A stretch of DNA of 64,000 nucleotides from Pseudarthrobacter siccitolerans (GCF_030823375.1 NZ_JAUSXB010000001.1:3038001-3102000), one strand, 5' to 3'; positions 1-9,713 are shown, numbered from the stretch's first letter. Program-made: numbers and translations. Notes: generated by a model from the sequence alone, not told the origin.

Positions 1-2847
1 GCCGATCCGGTTGCGGCCGTTCTTGATCAGGGCCAGGCCGAACGACCGGCCCAGCGCTGCGCTGTGGTAGCTGGAGGTTACAAAGCCTTCCATCGGAACC
101 GGCCCGTAGGCGGGGTTGGTGGAGCGGCCCTTTTCCACGAGCTGGGTGCCTTCGGGGAGCCTGATTCCGCCGTCCACCGGCAGGACGCTCACCAGGTGCT
201 TGCGGTCCTCGCGCTGTCCGTCCACCCGGGCGTAGGAGCGCTTGCCGATGAAGTCCTTGGCCTTGGAGACGATCCATTCCATTCCCGCGTCCTGCGGGGT
301 GACGGTGCCGTCGGTGTCCTGGCCAACGATCGGGTAGCCCTTTTCGGCGCGGAGCACGTGCATGGTCTCGGTGCCATAGGGGGTGATGTTGAATTCGGCC
401 CCGGCGGCTGCCACGGCTTCCCAGGTGTTGAGGCCGTACCAGGACGGCACGTTGATCTCGTAGGCCAGTTCACCGGAGAAGGAGATCCGGCAGACCCGGG
501 CGCGGACGCCGGAGGCGAGGGTGGTCTCGCGGAAGGTCATGAAGGGGAAGGCTTCGGCCTCCAGCCCGCCGTTGGCGGCCAGTTCCGGAGCCACCTTGGC
601 CAGGACCTCACGGGACTTGGGCCCGACGACGGCGATGGTGCTCCACTGTTCGGTCACCGAGGTGCAGTGCACGTCCAGTTCCGGCCATTCGGTCTGCAGC
701 CATTCCTCCAGCCAGTCCAGCACCTTGGCGGCGCCGCCGGTGGTGGTGGTCATGAAGTAGGTCTCCTCGTCCAGGCGCAGGGTCACGCCGTCGTCGAAGA
801 TCATGCCGTCAGGGGTGCACATCACGCCGTAGCGGGCGGAGCCGGGGGCGAGCTTCTTGAATGCGTTGGTGTAGATCCGGTTCAGGAACTCGCCGGCGTC
901 CTTGCCCCGGATTTCGATCTTGCCCAGGGTAGTGGCGTCCATAAAGCCCACCGAGTCGCGGACGGCGGCGCACTCGCGCAGCACGGCCGTGTCCATGTCC
1001 TCGCCGGCCTGCGGGTAGTACCAGGGCCGCTTCCACTGCCCCACGTCCTCGAACAGGGCGCCCTTGGCGACGTGCCACGGGTGGATGGAGGTGACGCGGG
1101 CGGGGTCGAACAGCTCGCCGCGCTGGCGTCCGGCCAGTGCCGCGAACGCCACCGGAGTGAACGGTGCGCGGTAGGTGGTGGTGCCGATGTCGCCGATGCC
1201 CCGGGATGCTTCGCCGGCCGTCCGGAGTGCGGCGGCGATGACGCCGATCGCGTTGACCCCGGAGGTCTTGCCCTGGTCGTTGGCGGTGCTGATGGAGGTG
1301 TACCGCTTGATGTGCTCCACGGACCGCATGCCGGCCCCGGTGGAGCGCAGCACGTCAGCCACGGACTGGTCACGCTGGAAGTCCACGAAGTGGTGGTGCC
1401 AGTCGTCCGGGGTGCCCTGTTCCCCGGGAACCAGCCACAGCTGGCGGGTGGGGGCGGAGGCCTTCGGCTCACCCAGCGGGGAAGGCTCGACGGCGGCACT
1501 AAAGCCCGCTGCGATTGCTGCCGAGGCTCCCGCGGAAACACCCTCTTCGAGGCAGTCCTGAAGTTCGAAGCTGCCGCGGCCCGAGCCGACGGTCTGCTGG
1601 TTCGGTACTGCGGTGCTCGGCACGAAGGCGGCCAGGTCCTCGTCCCAGCGCAGCTTGCCCTGCCGCTGGGAGTGCAGGTGGACCAGCGGGCTCCAGCCGC
1701 CAGACACTGCCAGGAGGTCGCAGGCGATCTTCTCGATGCCCGAGGTGAGTTCGCCGTCGTCGTTAATGCTGCGGACGGTCACGCCAGCCAGGCGGCCGTC
1801 ACTGCCGGCCGCGGTATTAGCTACGGCACTGCCGATCAGCACCCGGGTGCCGGCTTCGACGGCGGCAGCAGCCACAGCGGTGAGCTGCGGACGGGCGTCC
1901 ACGACAGCGGCCACCTTGACGCCGGCGGCGCGCAGGTCAGCAACCAGGGCGTAGGCGCTGTCGTTGGTGGTGCTGACCACCACGCGCTGCCCAGCTGCCA
2001 CTGCGAACCGATTCAGGTAGCTGCGGACTGCCGAGGCGAGCATGATGCCCGGCCGGTCGTTGTTCTCGAACACCAGCGGGCGTTCGTGGGCGCCGGGGGC
2101 CAGCACCACTTGGTTGGCACGGATGTGCCAAATCCGCTGGCGGGAAACACCTGAGGCGGCGGGGGAGGACAGGTGGTCGGTCCGGTTCTGGACAGCAATC
2201 ACGTAGTTGGCGTCGTAGGCGCCGAAAGCGGTGGTGCGGTTCAGGACAGTCGATTCAGCACCGGAAACGAGCTCGGCTTCAACATCGGCAACCCATTCCA
2301 GGGCCGGCTTGCCTTCGATCGTCTCCGCCAGGTCGGCTGCGGTGGAGCCGGACAGGAGCGAGCCGCCCAGCTCGGGCTGGTCATCCAGCAGCATCACGCG
2401 GGCGCCGGAGCGGACCGCTTCACGGGCTGCAGCCAGGCCGGCGGGGCCGCCGCCGATCACCAGGACATCGGTGTGGACGTATTTCTTGTCGTACTCCGCA
2501 CGGTCATCCGCCGGGTCCAGCTTGCCCAGGCCGTTCAGGTACTCCGCCTTCAGGCCGTCCACCAGGGTGACGGTGGTGGCGGGGAGCATGGACTCGGCCA
2601 CGTGGCCCGGGAACCGGGGAGCCACCTTGACCAGGGCGTTGGACTCCTCCACCCCGGCGGACATGATGCCGCGGCGGCGGTCCTCGTAGAGGGAGTTGCC
2701 GGCGGCGACGCGGCCGTTGGCCAGCAGGGCGGACGCGAGGGTATCGCCCGGATGGCCGGTGAACTCTTCGCCATCCACGGTGAAGCGCCAGGAGATGGTG
2801 CGGTCGATGCGTCCGCCGGCGGCGAGGCGGGCGTTCTGGGAAGTCAC
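1..2847 (-). CDS. soxA: Sarcosine oxidase alpha subunit, partial at 3' end
   Basis: This is the large subunit of heterotetrameric sarcosine oxidase, which oxidises sarcosine to glycine and passes the methyl group to tetrahydrofolate as methylene-THF, with formaldehyde if THF is absent. About 949 codons are visible and the gene runs off the left edge without a stop. It starts at a GTG whose first bases overlap the soxD stop (GTGA), so translation is probably coupled. The N-terminus ([15 protein letters not shown]) leads into a ferredoxin-like segment, then an FAD/NAD-type Rossmann motif [10 protein letters not shown], and a C-terminal aminomethyltransferase (GcvT-like) half continues to the edge. 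A soxG gene is expected just beyond the window. Product identity is secure from the sequence and the B-D-A order. Confidence 0.95.
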   Translation of the reverse strand, partial: MTSQNARLAAGGRIDRTISWRFTVDGEEFTGHPGDTLASALLANGRVAAGNSLYEDRRRGIMSAGVEESNALVKVAPRFPGHVAESMLPATTVTLVDGLKAEYLNGLGKLDPADDRAEYDKKYVHTDVLVIGGGPAGLAAAREAVRSGARVMLLDDQPELGGSLLSGSTAADLAETIEGKPALEWVADVEAELVSGAESTVLNRTTAFGAYDANYVIAVQNRTDHLSSPAASGVSRQRIWHIRANQVVLAPGAHERPLVFENNDRPGIMLASAVRSYLNRFAVAAGQRVVVSTTNDSAYALVADLRAAGVKVAAVVDARPQLTAVAAAAVEAGTRVLIGSAVANTAAGSDGRLAGVTVRSINDDGELTSGIEKIACDLLAVSGGWSPLVHLHSQRQGKLRWDEDLAAFVPSTAVPNQQTVGSGRGSFELQDCLEEGVSAGASAAIAAGFSAAVEPSPLGEPKASAPTRQLWLVPGEQGTPDDWHHHFVDFQRDQSVADVLRSTGAGMRSVEHIKRYTSISTANDQGKTSGVNAIGVIAAALRTAGEASRGIGDIGTTTYRAPFTPVAFAALAGRQRGELFDPARVTSIHPWHVAKGALFEDVGQWKRPWYYPQAGEDMDTAVLRECAAVRDSVGFMDATTLGKIEIRGKDAGEFLNRIYTNAFKKLAPGSARYGVMCTPDGMIFDDGVTLRLDEETYFMTTTTGGAAKVLDWLEEWLQTEWPELDVHCTSVTEQWSTIAVVGPKSREVLAKVAPELAANGGLEAEAFPFMTFRETTLASGVRARVCRISFSGELAYEINVPSWYGLNTWEAVAAAGAEFNITPYGTETMHVLRAEKGYPIVGQDTDGTVTPQDAGMEWIVSKAKDFIGKRSYARVDGQREDRKHLVSVLPVDGGIRLPEGTQLVEKGRSTNPAYGPVPMEGFVTSSYHSAALGRSFGLALIKNGRNRIG

Positions 2848-3248
2848 TTGGTTGCTCCTTCCGGGGCGGTGGTGCTGGAGATGCTGGTGGTGGACGTGCC
2901 GGGAGCCGCGCTTCCGGTGGTGGTGCTGTCCGGGGCGAGGCTGGCGGTGCCGGTTTCGGCGGTCACCTTGCCTGCTGCATCCGGCCGGGGCGAACCCATG
3001 GGGTAGACGGCCTGGATCTCGTAGGTAACGGTGTCGCGGAGCATGTTGAACCACTGGCGGCAGCCGGTGCTGTGCAGCCAGCGCTCGGCGAAGGCGCCCT
3101 TGGTGTTGTCCCGGTAGAACAGGTACTCGGCCCATTCGCGGTCGTTCAGCCCGCTCGGGTTCTCCGGGTAGGGCACGTGGGCCTGGCCGCCGTAGTGGAA
3201 TTCGGTCTCGTCGCGCGAGCCGCAGTTGGGGCAGGAGATGAGCAGCAT
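2844..3248 (-). CDS. soxD: Sarcosine oxidase delta subunit
   Basis: This is the small zinc-binding subunit of heterotetrameric sarcosine oxidase (134 aa). The zinc ligands expected for the family are visible: Cys6 and Cys9 in the SCPNCG motif, then His59 and Cys63 in HSTGC. The conserved core ends near residue 90. The last 45 residues form a Ser/Thr/Ala/Gly-rich tail that looks disordered and makes the protein longer than typical SoxD of about 100 aa. It lies 37 bases after soxB and overlaps soxA by four bases. Confidence 0.95.
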   Translation of the reverse strand: MLLISCPNCGSRDETEFHYGGQAHVPYPENPSGLNDREWAEYLFYRDNTKGAFAERWLHSTGCRQWFNMLRDTVTYEIQAVYPMGSPRPDAAGKVTAETGTASLAPDSTTTGSAAPGTSTTSISSTTAPEGATK

Positions 3249-3285
3249 GTGCGTCTTCTTTCTAAAGTGCAGTGTTCGCTGGCGG

Positions 3286-4506
3286 CTAGTGGGCGACGGC
3301 GGCTGCGCCGTGCTCGTCGATCAGGGCGCCGGTCTCGAAGCGCTCCAGGGCGAAGGGCTTGTTCAGCCGGTGCGGGGAGCCAGTGGCGATGTTGTGGGCG
3401 AAGGTCATGCCCGCGGCGGGGGTGGCCTTGAACCCGCCGGTGCCCCAGCCGCAGTTCACGAACATGTTCTCCACCGGGGTGTTGCCCACGATCGGCGAGG
3501 CGTCCAGCGTGGTGTCCACGATGCCGCCCCAGGTCCGGAGGACGTGCGCCCGGGCGAAGATGGGGAAGAGCTCGACGGCGGCGGCCATCTGGTGCTCGAT
3601 CACGTGGAAGGACCCGCGCTGGCCATAGCCGTTGTAGGAGTCCACGCCGGCGCCCATCACCAGTTCGCCCTTGTGGGCCTGGGAGACGTACACGTGCACG
3701 TGGTTGGACATCACCACCGTGGGGTGGACGGGTTCGTGGAGTTCGGAGACCAGCGCCTGCAGCGGGTGGGACTGGATGGGGAGCCGGAAGCCGGCCATTT
3801 CGGCCAGGACGGAGCTGTGGCCGGCGGCGGCGAGGCCCACCTTTTCGGTGTTGATGGTGCCGCGGTTGGTCTTGACGCCCACCACGCGGTTGCCGTCCTT
3901 GACGAAGCCGGTGACTTCGCAGTTCTGGATGATGTCCACGCCCAGCTCGTCGCACTTGCGGGCGAAGGCCCAGGCCACGTGGTCGTGCTTGGCGATGCCG
4001 GCGCGGGGCTGGTACGTGGCGCCCATGACGGGGTAGCGGATATTGTCGCTGATGTTCAGGATGGGGCAGAGTTCCTTGACCTGCTTGGGGTCAAGCCATT
4101 CAGCGTCCACGCCGTTGAGCTTGTTGGCTCCCACGCGGCGCATGCTCTCGCGGACGTCCCCCAGCGTGTGGGCGAGGTTCATCACGCCGCGCTGGCTGAA
4201 GAGGAAGTCGTACTCGAGCTCCTCCGGCAGGATCTCCCAGAGCTTGAGGGCGTGCTCGTAGATGGCCGCGCTCTCGTCCCAGAGGTAGTTGGAACGGATG
4301 ATGGTGGTGTTCCGGGCCATGTTGCCGCCGGCCAGCCAGCCCTTTTCCAGCACGGCGATGTTGGTCATGCCGTGGTTCTTCGCCAGGAAGTAGGCCGTGG
4401 CCAGGCCGTGCCCGCCACCGCCCACGATCACGGCGTCGTAGGAGGACTTGGGCTCCGGGTTGCGCCAGAGGAAGTCCGGGTGCTCGGGGAGGAGGTCTGC
4501 ACTCAC
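3286..4506 (-). CDS. soxB: Sarcosine oxidase beta subunit
   Basis: This 406-aa flavoprotein of the D-amino-acid-oxidase fold carries the sarcosine dehydrogenation site of the SoxBDAG complex. The FAD-binding glycine motif GGGGHG is at residues 29-34. His174, in the segment KHDHVAW, matches in position the histidine that covalently holds FMN in characterised SoxB proteins; this is an alignment-based inference. It starts at a GTG that overlaps the glyA stop codon (GTGA), which puts it in the same transcript and probably couples its translation to glyA. Confidence 0.95.
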   Translation of the reverse strand: MSADLLPEHPDFLWRNPEPKSSYDAVIVGGGGHGLATAYFLAKNHGMTNIAVLEKGWLAGGNMARNTTIIRSNYLWDESAAIYEHALKLWEILPEELEYDFLFSQRGVMNLAHTLGDVRESMRRVGANKLNGVDAEWLDPKQVKELCPILNISDNIRYPVMGATYQPRAGIAKHDHVAWAFARKCDELGVDIIQNCEVTGFVKDGNRVVGVKTNRGTINTEKVGLAAAGHSSVLAEMAGFRLPIQSHPLQALVSELHEPVHPTVVMSNHVHVYVSQAHKGELVMGAGVDSYNGYGQRGSFHVIEHQMAAAVELFPIFARAHVLRTWGGIVDTTLDASPIVGNTPVENMFVNCGWGTGGFKATPAAGMTFAHNIATGSPHRLNKPFALERFETGALIDEHGAAAVAH

Positions 4507-5858
4507 TGGGCTGCTCCGATCAGGTCTGCTTCGAGGGCGGCAACTTCGGTGCCGTCGTTCAGGTGGGGGTAAAGGGGAAACTGCCCGGCCAGGGCAGTGA
4601 CGCGGCCGCGGAGTTCGACGGCGGTGCTGTCATCCAAGGTGCCGGTGCCGTTGGTGCCGGTGCCGGCAGCGGCGATGAGCGCCGTCGCGATGATGTCCGC
4701 AACCTCAGCGAATTCCGTGGCGCCGAAGCCGCGGGTGGCGAGGGCGGGGGTGCCGATCCGGAGTCCGGAGGAGACCATCGGCGGGCGGGGGTCGAAGGGG
4801 ACGGCGTTGCGGTTCACGGTGATGCCGATCCGGTGCAGGGCGTCTTCGGCCTGCTGCCCGTCCAGCTCAGAGTTGCGGAGGTCCACGAGGACCAGGTGGA
4901 CGTCGGTGCCGCCGTTGACCACGGAGATTCCTGCCGCGGCAACGTCGTCGCGGAGGAGCCGTTCGGCGAGGAGCTTGGATCCCTGCAGGACGCGTTCCTG
5001 GCGTTCCTTGAATTCGGGGCTGCCGGCGAGCTTGAAGGCTACGGCCTTGGCGGCGATGACGTGCTCCAGCGGGCCGCCCTGCTGGCCGGGGAAGACTGCG
5101 CTGTTGATCTTCTTGCCGTACTGCTCCTTGGCAAGGATGACGCCGCCGCGCGGTCCGCCAAGGGTTTTGTGCGTGGTGGTGGTGACAACGTCCGCGTAGG
5201 GGACCGGGTTGGGGTGCAGCCCTGCGGCCACGAGTCCAGCAAAGTGCGCCATGTCCACCATCAGGTAGGCGCCCACCAGGTCCGCGATGCGGCGGAACTC
5301 GGCGAAGTCCAGCTGACGGGAGTACGCGGACCAGCCGGCCACGATCAACTTCGGACGGTGTTCGAGGGCCAGTGCTTCCACCTCGGCCATATCGATCCGC
5401 AGGTCCGATTCGCTCACGTGGTAGGGGACCACGTTGTAGAGCTTGCCGGAGAAGTTGATCTTCATGCCGTGCGTCAGGTGTCCGCCGTGAGCCAGGCTCA
5501 GGCCCATGATGGTGTCGCCCGGGTTCAGCAGGGCGAACATGGCGGCGGCGTTGGCCTGGGCGCCGGAGTGCGGCTGGACGTTGGCGAACTCCGCGCCGAA
5601 CAGTGCCTTCACCCGGTCGATGGCCAGTTGCTCCACCACGTCAACGTGCTCGCAGCCGCCGTAGTAGCGCTTGCCCGGGTAGCCCTCGGCGTACTTGTTG
5701 GTGAGGACCGAACCCTGCGCCTCCATAACGGCGGACGGGGCGAAATTCTCGGAGGCGATCATTTCCAGCGTGGACTGCTGGCGCACCAGTTCATGTGCGA
5801 TTGCGTGCTGGACCTCGGGATCGACTACGGAAAGTCGCTCGTTCAACTGCTCAACCAC
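4503..5858 (-). CDS. glyA: Serine hydroxymethyltransferase
   Basis: This PLP enzyme interconverts glycine plus methylene-THF with serine plus THF. As first gene of the sarcosine oxidase operon it can turn both products of SoxBDAG, glycine and methylene-THF, into serine. The PLP-lysine region [14 protein letters not shown] is present. The reading frame opens at an ATG ten codons upstream, but the GTG at 5858 is preferred. It follows AAAGGAG by six bases and gives the N-terminus [10 protein letters not shown], whereas the upstream ATG sits next to a palindromic operator. The result is 451 aa, normal to slightly long. A chromosomal housekeeping glyA copy probably exists elsewhere. Confidence 0.94.
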   Translation of the reverse strand: MVEQLNERLSVVDPEVQHAIAHELVRQQSTLEMIASENFAPSAVMEAQGSVLTNKYAEGYPGKRYYGGCEHVDVVEQLAIDRVKALFGAEFANVQPHSGAQANAAAMFALLNPGDTIMGLSLAHGGHLTHGMKINFSGKLYNVVPYHVSESDLRIDMAEVEALALEHRPKLIVAGWSAYSRQLDFAEFRRIADLVGAYLMVDMAHFAGLVAAGLHPNPVPYADVVTTTTHKTLGGPRGGVILAKEQYGKKINSAVFPGQQGGPLEHVIAAKAVAFKLAGSPEFKERQERVLQGSKLLAERLLRDDVAAAGISVVNGGTDVHLVLVDLRNSELDGQQAEDALHRIGITVNRNAVPFDPRPPMVSSGLRIGTPALATRGFGATEFAEVADIIATALIAAAGTGTNGTGTLDDSTAVELRGRVTALAGQFPLYPHLNDGTEVAALEADLIGAAQ

Positions 5859-5890
5859 GGATGCTCCTTTGAAATACCACTTGTTCATTG

Positions 5891-5904
5891 ACTGATATAT
5901 CAGT
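5891..5904. promoter_or_regulatory. Palindromic operator between glyA-sox operon and gntR
   Basis: A perfect 14-base palindrome, ACTGATATATCAGT, lies 33 bases upstream of the glyA GTG and about 110 bases upstream of the divergent FCD-type GntR gene. FCD GntR proteins bind short A/T-centred palindromes of this kind next to their own genes, so this is the probable operator of the 6013-6684 regulator. The binding partner is inferred. Confidence 0.6.
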
Positions 5905-6012
5905 GTGAGATCAATGGTATGATTGGCATCACAGCAGAGTCAATAGCTGGACAGAAAGCGGCGTAAAGCTACCGTTTCGAATCCAGCGGGTATCGAAGAA
6001 CGGAGCGTTGCC

Positions 6013-6684
6013 TTGAATGCACTTCTTGCCCTGACCCCTGCGGAGGAGGAAGCGCCGTCGCAGGCAGAGGCCGCCTACCGGCAGTTGCGCGACAAGCTGA
6101 TCATGCTGGAAATCCGTCCGGGTGAGCCCATTAACGACGGCCAGCTGGCGGCCGAGCTCGGATTTGGCCGCACTCCCGTACGTGAAGCGATCAAACGGCT
6201 TGAGGTGGACCACCTGGTGGTTTCGTATCCCCGCCGCGGGACTTTTGCCACGACGGTGGACTTTACGGAGCTGGCCGATGTTTCCGAGATCCGGGAGCTA
6301 TTGGAGCCCCTCGCAGCACGGCGCGCCGCGGACCGGGCAAGCGAAAGCATGCGCCGGGAACTGCTGCAGGTGGCTGATGCCATCGCCGGGATTGATCCCG
6401 GGGCAGGGGATTCGCGGGACCTGATGCGCTATGACCTGATGGTGCACCGGCTCATTTACAAGGCGGCAGCCAATCCGCACCTGGAAGACACTCTGATCCG
6501 CTACGACAACCTTGCCACCCGGATCTGGTGCGTGGTGCTGGACAAGGTCCCCTCGGTGACAGGCCACATCACCGAGCATGTGGACCTGCTCAAAGCGGTG
6601 GCCGCCGGCGACGCGGACAAGGCAGGGGAACTGGCCTTGCACCACGTCACAAGCTTCGAGGACACCATCCGGAAGATTCTGTAG
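6013..6684 (+). CDS. GntR-family regulator, FCD subfamily
   Basis: This 223-aa DNA-binding repressor or activator has an N-terminal winged helix at about residues 18-85 (the RTPVREAIKRLE recognition segment is typical of GntR) and an FCD ligand-binding domain at about 90-220 with the expected scattered Asp/His residues (DLMVHRLI, HITEHVDLL, LHHVTS). The start is TTG at 6013 with GGAG seven bases upstream; no ATG or GTG fits the frame better. It is divergent from glyA-soxBDA and shares a 150-base intergenic region containing a perfect palindrome, so it probably controls sarcosine oxidation and itself. The ligand is unknown. Confidence 0.88.
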   Translation: MNALLALTPAEEEAPSQAEAAYRQLRDKLIMLEIRPGEPINDGQLAAELGFGRTPVREAIKRLEVDHLVVSYPRRGTFATTVDFTELADVSEIRELLEPLAARRAADRASESMRRELLQVADAIAGIDPGAGDSRDLMRYDLMVHRLIYKAAANPHLEDTLIRYDNLATRIWCVVLDKVPSVTGHITEHVDLLKAVAAGDADKAGELALHHVTSFEDTIRKIL

Positions 6685-6730
6685 CTTCCCCGCGACGCTC
6701 TCGCACTCTCAAAGGATGGAATAACGCACG

Positions 6731-7936
6731 ATGCCCGCTGCCACCCGGAGCTCACAAGACCGCACTGTCAGATTTGGCTTGGCCTTTATCGGCCTTCTGC
6801 TCATCGCGGTCAACCTTCGGGTGTCCTTTGTCAGCGTTGGACCGGTACTCACGAACATCAGCGCCGACCTTGGCCTGTCCAGTGCTGCGGCAGGATTCCT
6901 GACGGGCCTTCCACTCATTGCTTTCGCAGTATTCTCACCCCTGGCGCCCGGCTTCGCCTCCCGTCTGGGCCTCGACCGCGCGCTGTGGATGTCCCTGCTG
7001 ATCCTGGCCTCGGGCATCGTGATCCGCTCCTTGCCTGCGCCCGGGCTCATCTGGGCGGGTACGGCCCTGATCGGCTTGGCTATCGCGTTCCTCAATGTCC
7101 TGGTCCCGTCCCTCGTCAAGAGGGACTTTCCGATGAGGGTCAGTCAGGTCACCGGAATCTACACCGCCACGCAGGCCGCTTTCGCCGCCATGGGGGCCGC
7201 CGTCGTCGTACCCGTCGCGCAAACATCGCCCGCCGGATGGCGGCTTGCGCTCGGTATCTGGGTGGGACTGGCCCTCATCGCCATGGCGGTGCTCCTGCCG
7301 TGGCTGCGCCGGCACGCCTCAGGTGCGGTGCACGCCGCCAAGCCGGAGGTCTCCTACCGGTCGCCTTGGGCTTCAGCCTTGGGCTGGCAGGTGACCATCT
7401 TCATGGGACTGCAGTCGATCGCCTTCTATGTCCTGATGGCCTGGCTGCCCACCATCGAACAAAGCCGGGGTGTCCCGGCCACCACTGCCGGCATCCATTT
7501 GTCCGTTTTCCTGCTCATCAGCGTCTTCGCCAGCCTTGCCGCGGGGGGAATCCTTCACAGGGGTTCGGACCAGCGGCTCGTGTCCTTCGCGAGCGGCGCC
7601 GTCATGGTGGTGACCTTTCTCGGGCTTGCACTTGCGCCGGACCTCATATTGGTGTGGGTCCTTCTTGGGGCAACCGGGTGCGGCGGCCTGATTGTGATCG
7701 CGCTGTCGCTGTTCAGCCTACGGACCGTGAACTACCCGCAAGCGGCGTCACTGTCCGGTATGGCGCAGTCAGTCGGCTACGGCCTGGCTGCTGTGGGACC
7801 GGTGGCGTTTGGTGGGCTTCGCGATCTAAGCGGAGGCTGGACAGTTCCGCTCCTGGCGACCGCGGGCGTCATGGCGGGTCTCGCCGTGACGGGCTTGCTG
7901 GCAGGGAGGGACCGGGTGATTGCTGATTCAGCCTGA
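6731..7936 (+). CDS. MFS transporter, CynX/NimT (cyanate-permease-like) family
   Basis: This 401-aa membrane protein has about twelve hydrophobic segments. The N-terminal part (FIGLLLIAVNLRVSFVSVGPVL) matches the CynX/NimT family of major facilitator carriers, whose known members move cyanate, nitroimidazole derivatives or other small molecules. It lies 46 bases after the GntR gene on the same strand and may be cotranscribed with it, suggesting a link to the amine regulon. The substrate cannot be read from the sequence. Confidence 0.8.
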   Translation: MPAATRSSQDRTVRFGLAFIGLLLIAVNLRVSFVSVGPVLTNISADLGLSSAAAGFLTGLPLIAFAVFSPLAPGFASRLGLDRALWMSLLILASGIVIRSLPAPGLIWAGTALIGLAIAFLNVLVPSLVKRDFPMRVSQVTGIYTATQAAFAAMGAAVVVPVAQTSPAGWRLALGIWVGLALIAMAVLLPWLRRHASGAVHAAKPEVSYRSPWASALGWQVTIFMGLQSIAFYVLMAWLPTIEQSRGVPATTAGIHLSVFLLISVFASLAAGGILHRGSDQRLVSFASGAVMVVTFLGLALAPDLILVWVLLGATGCGGLIVIALSLFSLRTVNYPQAASLSGMAQSVGYGLAAVGPVAFGGLRDLSGGWTVPLLATAGVMAGLAVTGLLAGRDRVIADSA

Positions 7937-7962
7937 CATAGCGCCGTCCATCCCGCTGCGCT

Positions 7963-8097
7963 TCATTCCATCATGAGCACGCCAAAACGGTGGTGCAGAG
8001 GCAGCAATCCGGTCAGGCCCGCGCCTTCGTCCTGATCCGGACGGTGGAAGGCCACCCGCGTGGTCAGCCCGGTCTTGCTCAGCAGCAGTTCGCCCAT
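7963..8097 (-). pseudogene. Possible remnant of an unidentified gene
   Basis: A 44-codon ATG-to-TGA stretch, MGELLLSKTGLTTRVAFH onwards, reads like real protein, with ordered hydrophobic and charged residues ending ...HHRFGVLMME. It has no ribosome binding site. Coding-like text continues about ten codons upstream (LRKLPDRRRA) until a TAA. It may be the 3' end of a deleted gene. I do not recognise the family. Confidence 0.25.
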
Positions 8098-8175
8098 AGC
8101 CCGACGGCGGTCCGGCAACTTTCTCAGGCATTACCATCCGTTCGTTCGAGTAGGGGCCAACACGCAAACGGCGGC

Positions 8176-8193
8176 CCCCACCGGAAGGTGGGG
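8176..8193. terminator. Hairpin between convergent genes
   Basis: CCCCACC and GGTGGGG pair perfectly around a GGAA tetraloop. There is no U-tract on either side. It sits between the convergent MFS gene and hexulose-phosphate synthase and could serve as a weak bidirectional terminator. Confidence 0.4.
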
Positions 8194-8223
8194 ACCGTCG
8201 TCATGATGTCGACAGGCTTAGAT

Positions 8224-8292
8224 TTCGACAGGCTCAATCACCGGAAGGGACAGGTTCAATCACCGGAAGGGACAGGCTCAAGCACCGGGCGG
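8224..8292. repeat. Tandem 23-base repeat, GACAGGCTCAATCACCGG type
   Basis: Three consecutive copies of a unit close to GGGACAGGTTCAATCACCGGA end a few bases before the stop of the minus-strand synthase gene. A fragment of the same motif (GACAGGCTTA) precedes them. Related sequence recurs at 29130-29220 and 30848-30890 in this window, always outside genes and near 3' ends, so it is a dispersed intergenic repeat. Confidence 0.7.
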
Positions 8293-8297
8293 CTCCG

Positions 8298-8921
8298 CTA
8301 GATGATCGCGGCCTTCAGTTCCTTGGCAGCGACGGCGGGGTCGTCGGCGCTGTAGATGGAACCGCCGACGACGGCCACGTCAGCACCTGCCCGCTGCACG
8401 GCTTCGATGGTGGAAAGGTTCACGCCGCCGGCCACGGAGAACGGCACCCGGGCCTCTTCGCCGGCGGTCAGCAGCACGTTCAGGTTGTAGCCGGGCTTGG
8501 CCTGCTCGTCCAGGCCCGCGTGGAACTCGATGAACTTGGCCCCCAGCGCGCGGGCTTCCTTGGCGCGGGTCACCTTGTCCGCCACGCCAATCAGGTCCAC
8601 CACGATGCCCTTGTTGTGGGCCTTGGCCGCCTTCACGGCCCCGGCAATGGTGGAGTCGTCGGCGCTGCCCAGGACGGAGACCAGGTCCGCGCCGGCGGCG
8701 AAGGCGATCTCGGCTTCCAGCTCACCGGCGTCCATGGTCTTCATGTCGGCAAACACGATCTTGTCCGGGTGGGCGGTTTTGACGGCCGTGACGGCGGACA
8801 GCCCGGCGTTCTTCACCAGGGGCGTGCCGAGTTCGATGATGTCCACATACTCGGCGACTTTGCCGGCCAGCTCAAGTGCAGCTTCGACGGTGAGGACATC
8901 CATGGCGACTTGCAGTTTCAT
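8298..8921 (-). CDS. hxlA: 3-hexulose-6-phosphate synthase (RuMP pathway)
   Basis: This enzyme condenses formaldehyde with ribulose 5-phosphate to give hexulose 6-phosphate. The 207-aa protein is full length for the family and belongs to the orotidine-phosphate-decarboxylase superfamily of TIM barrels. Visible are Asp8 (VAMDV), the active-site motif FADMKTMDAG at about residues 57-66, and the phosphate-binding end VAGGVNLSTI...AVVGGSIY. It follows the hexuloisomerase gene by 58 bases in the same direction. With abundant demethylase and sarcosine oxidase genes nearby, its role is likely formaldehyde fixation and detoxification. The related 3-keto-L-gulonate-6-phosphate decarboxylases are the main alternative, but the paired isomerase argues for the RuMP assignment. 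Confidence 0.92.
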   Translation of the reverse strand: MKLQVAMDVLTVEAALELAGKVAEYVDIIELGTPLVKNAGLSAVTAVKTAHPDKIVFADMKTMDAGELEAEIAFAAGADLVSVLGSADDSTIAGAVKAAKAHNKGIVVDLIGVADKVTRAKEARALGAKFIEFHAGLDEQAKPGYNLNVLLTAGEEARVPFSVAGGVNLSTIEAVQRAGADVAVVGGSIYSADDPAVAAKELKAAII

Positions 8922-8979
8922 GTTCTATCTCTTTCGGGTTGACGGGTTGTTGAGGAGGCTTGTTGGGGGAGGGGGAAAC

Positions 8980-9597
8980 CTATTCGAGGTTCGCGTGGCG
9001 CTGCCAGAGGTCCTCGGCCGCGGCCGCGTCCTCGTCCCACAGGCTTTGGAATACGGCCTCGGTGGTGGCGAACAGCACCTGTTCGAAGAGGCTCCCCGAG
9101 TACTGCCGTGTCACCGCCGAACCGTGGTCCGTCTTCTGGGCAGCAGGGATCAGCACGACGGCGGCAGCCGCCTCCGCGAGCGGGGATCCTTTGGCGGTGG
9201 TGTAGGCGGCAACGCGGGCGCCTCGGGCGACGGCGGTTTCCGCCGCCTTGACCACGCCCGCCGTGGTGCCGGAGCCGGACGCTGCGAGCAGCAGGTCGCC
9301 GGCCCGGATGGCAGGTGATGTGGTCTCACCGACCACATGCACGGTCAGTCCAAGGTGCATCAGCCGCATCGCCGCCATCTTCAGGACCAGGCCGCTGCGA
9401 CCGGCGCCGGTAACAAAGATCCTGTCGGCGAGCCTCAGCTCGGTCACCAGGGCAGCCACCTCTGCCGGGTCGACGCGCTGGAAGACCTCCCCGATTTCGT
9501 CCAGGACCAGGACCCGGTTGCGGTCGAAGGCCCGGGATGTGCCGGTCAACGGTGAACCGGTCAGGGCGGCCGGGTTTGTTGTTGCTATGGTGCTCAT
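8980..9597 (-). CDS. hxlB: 6-phospho-3-hexuloisomerase (RuMP pathway)
   Basis: This SIS-domain isomerase converts hexulose 6-phosphate to fructose 6-phosphate, completing formaldehyde fixation. The protein has 205 aa. The SIS signature FVTGAGRSGLVLKMAAMRLMHLG lies at about residues 62-84, and the second sugar-phosphate loop AASGSGTT at about 105-112. A strong site AGGAGG sits six bases before the ATG. A promoter (reverse strand) reads TTGGAC, 17 bases, GAGTAT just upstream. It is first gene of the hxlB-hxlA operon and divergent from a LuxR-type regulator. Confidence 0.92.
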   Translation of the reverse strand: MSTIATTNPAALTGSPLTGTSRAFDRNRVLVLDEIGEVFQRVDPAEVAALVTELRLADRIFVTGAGRSGLVLKMAAMRLMHLGLTVHVVGETTSPAIRAGDLLLAASGSGTTAGVVKAAETAVARGARVAAYTTAKGSPLAEAAAAVVLIPAAQKTDHGSAVTRQYSGSLFEQVLFATTEAVFQSLWDEDAAAAEDLWQRHANLE

Positions 9598-9627
9598 GCG
9601 TACCTCCTCGGACGTGCTGACCCTTCA

Positions 9628-9656
9628 ATACTCGGCTGCCCATCCGGCGGGTCCAA
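9628..9656 (-). promoter_or_regulatory. Promoter of the hxlB-hxlA operon
   Basis: On the minus strand a -35 box TTGGAC (9651-9656) and a -10 box GAGTAT (9628-9633) are separated by exactly 17 bases, predicting a start near 9621. The CTACCC-N4-GGGTAG palindrome is centred about 65 bases upstream of that start, a usual activator position. Confidence 0.55.
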
Positions 9657-9678
9657 CGCTATGATCGGGCGGTCTTTG

Positions 9679-9694
9679 CTACCCAAAGGGGTAG
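9679..9694. promoter_or_regulatory. Inverted repeat, probable LuxR-type operator
   Basis: CTACCC-AAAG-GGGTAG is a dyad with six-base arms. It lies about 65 bases upstream of the predicted hxlB start and about 40 bases upstream of the predicted start of the divergent regulator. The positions fit activation of the RuMP operon and autoregulation by the 9726-11012 protein; binding is inferred. Confidence 0.5.
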
Positions 9695-9713
9695 GTGTTC
9701 TCTGCCGGGCCCC

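Larger units (their letters stand above)
7937..8297. other. Intergenic stretch with decayed coding segment, hairpin and repeats
   Basis: This 361-base gap between convergent genes holds three things: a coding-like remnant on the minus strand (7963-8097), a hairpin CCCCACC-GGAA-GGTGGGG at 8176-8193, and three tandem copies of a 23-base repeat next to the hexulose-phosphate synthase stop (8224-8292). No complete gene is visible. Confidence 0.6.

Noticed and set aside
64..2154. Long plus-strand open frame of 696 codons
   Set aside because: It is the antisense of soxA. High GC keeps opposite frames open, and its product is Gly/His/Val-rich with no fold, whereas the minus strand encodes a clear enzyme.
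5929..6213. Small minus-strand frame overlapping the gntR start
   Set aside because: It overlaps the well-supported regulator, lacks a ribosome site and resembles nothing.
8209..8292. CRISPR-like tandem repeats
   Set aside because: The units are adjacent without unique spacers, only three copies exist and no cas genes are present.
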